A DNA stretch of 34,776 nucleotides from Actinomycetes bacterium (GTDB taxonomy: Bacteria; Actinomycetota; Acidimicrobiia; Acidimicrobiales; Ilumatobacteraceae): contig JANXUF010000155.1 in assembly GCA_025356335.1 (NCBI GenBank), positions 1 through 34,776 of the forward strand. Direction: 5' to 3'. The translations under genes were made by a program, and so were the position numbers. The stretch's first letter is position 1. Each line of letters starts with the position of its first letter. The notes under the pieces are model-generated. The model was not told the origin of the DNA. It was given only the letters and a program-made list of their open reading frames with translations, and did not search any database. Below, piece after piece: positions 31,077 through 34,776 of the stretch.

Positions 31077-31178
31077 GGCGCCGAACTGTTGTGGTATTCC
31101 GGGCCGCCGCCCAACGAGCCGATCATGCCCGACGGCCCGTTCACGATGTCGGCCAGGCCACCGCTCGACAACGCCTAG
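31077..31178 (+). pseudogene. Pirin C-terminal fragment
   Basis: A frame ending at TAG 31176-31178 reads GAELLWYSGPPPNEPIMPDG then PFTMSARPPLDNA. This matches the last strands of pirin-family bicupins (LLL.GEPLGEP....GPFVMNT). The preceding 270 residues of a pirin are absent, so it is a remnant. Together with the neighbouring propeller fragment it marks a small decay zone between the catabolic island and the MarR gene. Confidence 0.5.
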
Positions 31179-31312
31179 GCGCATCCGCACCGGCGCCATG
31201 GCTCCCCTCCAGCCCTCGCTCTAAGGCTGAGATCACACACGCGGATGCCTGGGGTTCTGACGTCCGACCCCGTAAGGAATTCGACTGCGAAGTACGCGTC
31301 GGGCGACGGGTG

Positions 31313-31789
31313 TCAATCGGCCGGCGGGGCGATTGTTCGCAGGTGCTGGTTGAGCAGGCCGGTGATGCGAGCGAGCTCGACGAGGTCGGGGCAGCCGAGT
31401 GGGTCGATGATCCACCGTCGCACGCGGGCGACGTGCTCCGGCGCTGTCCGCTCGAGCAGCCTGCGGCCCGCCCGGGTGAGTACGACGCGTCGGGCCCGGA
31501 GATCGACCGGGTCGGGTTGTTTGTGGACGAAGCCGGCAGTCACGAGTCGGTTGACGCGGTGGGTGACGCAGCTCGAGGTGTCGTCGATCATGTCGGCGAG
31601 TTCGTTCACACGCCACCCGTCGTCCGATGAGGAGAGGTGGTGCAGCAGCTCGTAGTCGCGGCCGGTGATCGCGCTGGTGCGGCGCAGCTCGCCGTCGCTG
31701 AGTGTGACGATGCGCTAGGCCAGCTTGATGAGGTTCACCCAGGCTGACATCTCGTCCGGATCGAGCCACCGCGCGTCACTGGAGGCCAT
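31313..31789 (-). pseudogene. MarR-family regulator gene interrupted by an in-frame amber codon
   Basis: From ATG 31789 the frame reads MASSDARWLDPDEMSAWVNL-IKLA, then TAG at 31717-31715 (codon 25), then continues in the same frame RIVTLSDGELRRTSAITGRD-YELLHHLSSS, followed by the winged helix VNELADMIDDTSSCVTHRVN-RLVTAGFV and the end at 31313. Apart from the stop codon the length (158 codons) and structure are normal for MarR. The ATG 31609 inside the winged helix would give a product lacking the N-terminal helices. The gene is coupled to the questin-oxidase-like gene (TGATG overlap at 31791-31787), and a MarR-type palindrome lies upstream of that operon, so it was probably the operon's repressor. 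Confidence 0.8.
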
Positions 31790-32589
31790 CAGACGATCAT
31801 CGTCGCGACCGCGTCTGAGAAAACGGCATCACCGCTGAGGGCGAGACCCCGAAGCGCCGCCTCGACCAGCTTGGCCGGGTGTGCGTCCCATCGTCGCGTC
31901 AGGTCCGCCAGCTCTGCCGCGGTGGGCGCCGCTGAGTAGTCGGTGCGGACTGGTGGCACGGGGTGGCGTCGGTGAATGCGGGCGAAGACCGCTGCTGCGA
32001 CGGCGTGCGTGTCGGCATCGAGATGGTCGGCGACGAGCAGGTACGCCATCGGTGCGGTGACCGCGTGGAGTGTGAAGATCGATGGTGACGACACGAACGC
32101 TCCAGCTCCCCTCCGGGCCATCTCGAGAATTTCGGCCAGTGGGTCGGCAGCCGTCGAACGTGTGACCTCGTGCTCGTCGCCGGCCCAGACGGTCCAAGCG
32201 GCCAGGCCGGTAGCGAGCTCGATGCGGGCGTCGGGATCGTCGTGATATTGGAGCGCTCGCGTCGCGTGGGCGATGCGGATCAGGCCGTGGAACAGGTGGG
32301 CATCGAGCCGCCCGGCCCGCGGCGCGACATGGTGGCGCAGCACCGACGCCCAGTCCCCGTCGGCGAGCTCGCTGGCGATCTCCTCGCGGGCGACGTCGAG
32401 GGGGGACCCGTCAGCGACAGGCACGGGGTGGTGGCGGTCGGCCCACTTAAGCACGGCAGCCGGGTCGAGCCCGAGCGTGAGCATCGCCTCGGCGCCCATC
32501 GTGGCGTGCTCCGCGAAGCCGTTCGCAAGCTCCGCCTCCGCGTTCGCGAATCGCCGGTGGATGGTCGTCATCGCTCGTTCACGGTCCAC
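31789..32589 (-). CDS. Questin oxidase-like protein (DUF4243 family)
   Basis: This gene encodes 266 residues from GTG 32589, or 260 from ATG 32571. The N-terminal pattern (FAEHATMGAEAMLTLGLDPA-AVLKWADRHH), the segment WASVLRHHVAPRAGRLDAHL and FHGLIRIAHATRAL match questin-oxidase/AflY-like proteins, a family of Baeyer-Villiger-type oxidases known from fungal polyketide pathways and widespread but uncharacterised in actinobacteria. Several conserved His (HATMG, FHGLIRIAHA, FTLHAVT) could bind metal. It is co-transcribed with a MarR gene, a common arrangement for genes handling electrophilic or aromatic compounds. The family call is from pattern memory. Confidence 0.7.
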   Translation of the reverse strand: MDRERAMTTIHRRFANAEAELANGFAEHATMGAEAMLTLGLDPAAVLKWADRHHPVPVADGSPLDVAREEIASELADGDWASVLRHHVAPRAGRLDAHLFHGLIRIAHATRALQYHDDPDARIELATGLAAWTVWAGDEHEVTRSTAADPLAEILEMARRGAGAFVSSPSIFTLHAVTAPMAYLLVADHLDADTHAVAAAVFARIHRRHPVPPVRTDYSAAPTAAELADLTRRWDAHPAKLVEAALRGLALSGDAVFSDAVATMIV

Positions 32590-32599
32590 GAGCGGACAC

Positions 32600-32617
32600 T
32601 ACTTGAACGCTCAGGTA
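32600..32617. promoter_or_regulatory. 18-bp palindrome, candidate MarR operator
   Basis: TACTTGAAC / GCTCAGGTA is an 18-bp inverted repeat with seven of nine positions symmetric. It lies 11 bases upstream of the questin-oxidase-like GTG. TACTTGAA..TTCAAGTA-type palindromes are common operators of MarR and HxlR regulators, and the next gene in the operon is a MarR gene. Confidence 0.5.
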
Positions 32618-32829
32618 AAATCGAGCGATGACCGATGCCAACCCCGCTTCCCGCCTCTCCGACTCCTGCCGATCGCGGCGAGTACGAACGATGGCGGGAC
32701 GTTGAACCAGTTGGGCGTCCGCGCGTCTCGTAAGCATGTAGAACAACACGTCGACGACCCGTCAAAGTATTTGTACCGACCTTAACCCTCACGACATAAG
32801 ACGGATAAGTGTGGGTAAGGTCTGTTGAT

Positions 32830-33990
32830 ATGGATGAGTTGCGCAACCCGTACCGTCCCGGCGCAGGCACCCGCCCCCCGGCTCTGCTTGGGCGCGACGC
32901 GCTGATCGATCACTTTGGTGTCACCGTCCGGCGGGCGATGGCCGGTCATCCTGGCAAGAGCATGATCCCGATCGGGTTGCGTGGCGTCGGCAAGACAGTG
33001 TTACTCAACCGGTTCGCCGAGATCGCCGAGCAGGAGGCGTTGATGGTCGGATTCATTGAAGCCCCAGAGACGGGGGACTTCCGTGTGCTGCTCGCCAACC
33101 GGCTGCGCAAGATCCTGATCGTCCACGACACCAACCGTAAAACCACCAAGGTGCTGCGCGCGATGCGGATCTTGAAAACGTTCTCCCTGCAGCTGCCCGA
33201 CGGGGCGCGTCTGTCGATCGACGTCGACGCGCTGCGCGGCGAAGCCGACAGCGGCAATCTCGCCGACGATCTGACCGACTTGTTGATCGCCACGGGCGAG
33301 GCATCACAAGAACGAGGGAGCGGACTGCTGCTCGCCATCGATGAGATGCAGTACCTGCACGAAGACGAGCTCGCCGCGCTGATCACTGCGATCCACCGCA
33401 CAACCCAGCAAGATCTCCCAGTGGTGCTGGTCGGCGCAGGGTTACCGCAACTCCCGGCGCTGGCAGGCGAAGCAAAGTCATACGCAGAGCGCCTGTTCGA
33501 GTTTCCCCAGATCGGCCAGCTCGACCGCCGCGACGCGCGTGACGCCATCCTCGTTCCCGCAGCCAGTCAACACATCGAGTTCACCGACGAAGCCATCGAC
33601 GCGATCATCGAACAAGCCCACGGCTACCCGTACTTCCTGCAGGAGTGGGGCTATCACGTGTGGAACGCGGCTCGTTCATCCCTCATCGACCGCCGCACCG
33701 TCGACGACATCACACCAGCAGTCGTCCAACACCTTGACAACAACTTTTTCCGCGTGCGTTTCGACCGCCTCACGCCAGCAGAGAAGAAGTATCTGCGGGC
33801 GATGGCAGAACTCGGCGTCGGGCCACATCGATCCGGCGACGTCGCAGCCGAACTCGGAGTGCGAGTTGAATCGGTCGCCCCGCGACGGAGCGCGCTCATC
33901 TCGAAAGGCATGATCTACAGCCCGGCCCACGGTGACACGGCCTTCACCGTGCCCCTATTCGACGAGTTCCTGCGTCGAATAGTGCCATGA
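32830..33990 (+). CDS. AAA-type ATP-binding protein with C-terminal winged helix
   Basis: This gene encodes 386 residues from ATG 32830 (MDELRNPYRPGAG); an in-frame ATG at 32809 would add seven. Walker A is GLRGVGKT (49-56), Walker B is LLLAIDEMQYL (166-176), and a sensor-like segment follows (VVLVGAGLPQLPAL). The C-terminal 80 residues (FDRLTPAEKKYLRAMAELGV-GPHRSGDVAAELGV, ISKGMIYSPAHG) look like a winged helix. The layout resembles Orc1/Cdc6- and STAND-like ATPases, which couple ATP to DNA or partner binding. Many actinobacterial genomes carry single copies of such genes of unknown role. It stands alone, with no partner gene on the same strand. Confidence 0.85.
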   Translation: MDELRNPYRPGAGTRPPALLGRDALIDHFGVTVRRAMAGHPGKSMIPIGLRGVGKTVLLNRFAEIAEQEALMVGFIEAPETGDFRVLLANRLRKILIVHDTNRKTTKVLRAMRILKTFSLQLPDGARLSIDVDALRGEADSGNLADDLTDLLIATGEASQERGSGLLLAIDEMQYLHEDELAALITAIHRTTQQDLPVVLVGAGLPQLPALAGEAKSYAERLFEFPQIGQLDRRDARDAILVPAASQHIEFTDEAIDAIIEQAHGYPYFLQEWGYHVWNAARSSLIDRRTVDDITPAVVQHLDNNFFRVRFDRLTPAEKKYLRAMAELGVGPHRSGDVAAELGVRVESVAPRRSALISKGMIYSPAHGDTAFTVPLFDEFLRRIVP

Positions 33991-34376
33991 CTTGGACCCA
34001 CCGACGTTGACCGAGCCGCCACAGCGGTACGACAGACCTGCGGCTTGCGAAGGAGGCACCTTCGTCCTCCGCAAGTAGCCAAGGGCGGCGATTGGCGTCG
34101 GCTCATCGAAACCGTCGTCACGGCTATAAACCACGTGTCCACCTGACGTCAGCGCTAGACGCGCAAACCCCGCTCACCACCGACCGGATGGCTGCCGGTT
34201 ACTTGCTGAAGCTCGCCGCCACAAGCACATCCCAGGCATGGACTGCGAATTGACCGTCGTCAACCGCGCCCATTCCTGCCAGGAAGACACAACCGGCGTT
34301 CACCTCGATCGATCTCGCTATGTGTCGTTTCACTCCGCTGACGGTCTGGGTCGGTGGAACTGCCATTTCCCACCGG
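33991..34376. other. Gap between the AAA gene and the right-edge gene
   Basis: No credible gene is seen in these 386 bases between convergent genes. The only structure noted is the stem-loop at 34044-34075. Short frames on both strands lack ribosome binding sites. Confidence 0.45.
34044..34075. terminator. Imperfect GC-rich stem-loop downstream of the AAA gene
   Basis: CTTGC-GAA-GGAGG pairs with CCTCC-GCAAG around a short loop, with a three-base bulge. It lies 54 bases after the AAA stop and has no T-tract. It may end transcription of the AAA gene, but could equally be an unrelated structure. Confidence 0.35.
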
Positions 34377-34776
34377 TCAGGCGAGAGCGCTTGCCGATTT
34401 TCTGGTCTGCAGGTCAGCGAGCTGCTCGGCGATGGCGTCGAGACGAGCGGCGACATCAACGATCGAGTTGTCGACGGGCTCGACGTGGGTGGATCCGTTG
34501 CTTGGCGAGAGGTTGGTCTGTTTGAGCACTTCGTTGACGACTCGTTGTTCGATCGGGTCTTGTTCAAGTTTTTGTGCTTCGGTTTGTTGGGCGACTTCGA
34601 CGCGGGCTGCTTGCCATGCGGACCAGTGTCCTGACACGAGCGCCCACAGCGACAATGCCGAAACGTAGGCGACGCTTGACAGCAACCCGAGAGCGATGGA
34701 GATGGGGATCATCATGATCCAGAAGATGGTGAACCAGCCGTTGACTCGGCGCATGAACACCGGGTCGCCTTGAACG
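34377..34776 (-). CDS. Small membrane protein with C-terminal helical tail (may run off right edge)
   Basis: The frame is open to the window edge on the minus strand; GTG 34760 and ATG 34754 are possible starts (127 or 125 residues), and the true start may lie outside. The N-terminal half has two hydrophobic segments, WFTIFWIMMIPISIALGLL and SVAYVSALSLWALVSGHW, so it is probably anchored with two helices. The remainder is a polar, helical tail (AARVEVAQQTEAQKLEQDPI, VDVAARLDAIAEQLADLQTR) with coiled-coil character. No family is recognised. Tails of this kind suggest oligomerisation or contact with a partner; no neighbour on this side is visible. Confidence 0.6.
   Translation of the reverse strand, partial: VQGDPVFMRRVNGWFTIFWIMMIPISIALGLLSSVAYVSALSLWALVSGHWSAWQAARVEVAQQTEAQKLEQDPIEQRVVNEVLKQTNLSPSNGSTHVEPVDNSIVDVAARLDAIAEQLADLQTRKSASALA

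Noticed and set aside
29520..31178. 552-codon plus-strand frame
   Set aside because: Its first two thirds are antisense to HisD-2. Only its last ~34 codons resemble a real protein (pirin end), annotated separately as a fragment.

Overview
The window comes from a high-GC actinobacterium. Three things point that way: a WS/DGAT acyltransferase with a Lys/Ala repeat tail, a substrate-binding lipoprotein with a long Thr/Ala/Gly linker, and promoters with TANNNT-type -10 boxes, some placed so close to the start codon that leaderless transcripts are likely. The linker type and gene mix suggest Acidimicrobiia (Ilumatobacter-like), but that is inference and no marker gene is present.

Left third (1-9.2 kb): mobile and decayed DNA. 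A MobF/TrwC relaxase runs off the left edge on the minus strand. Beside it is a small winged-helix-like gene, then a divergent, translationally coupled trio on the plus strand: a complete tyrosine recombinase, a small HTH protein, and a 750-residue protein with nine CxxC...CxxC units fused to a recombinase-like domain whose catalytic Tyr is Trp. A second copy of the winged-helix family follows, coupled to a 47-residue ORF, so the two copies bracket the trio. Next come gene wrecks: an ArdC antirestriction remnant, an intact four- to five-helix membrane protein, an IS3-type OrfA remnant, a CBM48 remnant and a possible GntR/FCD tail.

Middle (9.2-17.2 kb): chromosomal-looking genes. These are a frameshifted coniferyl-aldehyde-type dehydrogenase, a PAS protein coupled to a metallo-beta-lactamase-fold hydrolase, a WS/DGAT wax ester/triacylglycerol synthase, a VOC protein, and a zinc alcohol dehydrogenase coupled to an NTF2/SnoaL-like protein with a divergent TetR.

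Catabolic island (17.4-30.8 kb): a LacI regulator, a bicupin gene, and a six-gene minus-strand operon (HisD-like dehydrogenase 1, ABC ATPase, permease, binding protein, tandem SnoaL protein, nitrilase). A LysR gene follows, then a second minus-strand operon (HisD-like dehydrogenase 2, SDR, and an aldolase-like/alpha-beta hydrolase fusion). A shared ATACG[T/C]AT motif lies next to the putative -10 boxes of the bicupin gene and of both HisD-like operons, suggesting one regulon. The likely logic is uptake of a small polar sugar- or polyol-like compound, oxidation of alcohol groups by the two HisD-like enzymes and the SDR, and ring, amide or ester processing by the cupin, SnoaL, nitrilase and hydrolase proteins. 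The substrate is unknown.

Right end (30.8-34.8 kb): fragments of a beta-propeller and a pirin gene, a MarR gene interrupted by an in-frame amber codon but still coupled to a questin-oxidase-like gene with a MarR-type operator, an AAA ATPase with a C-terminal winged helix, and a membrane/coil protein running off the right edge. No tRNA, rRNA or CRISPR array was seen.
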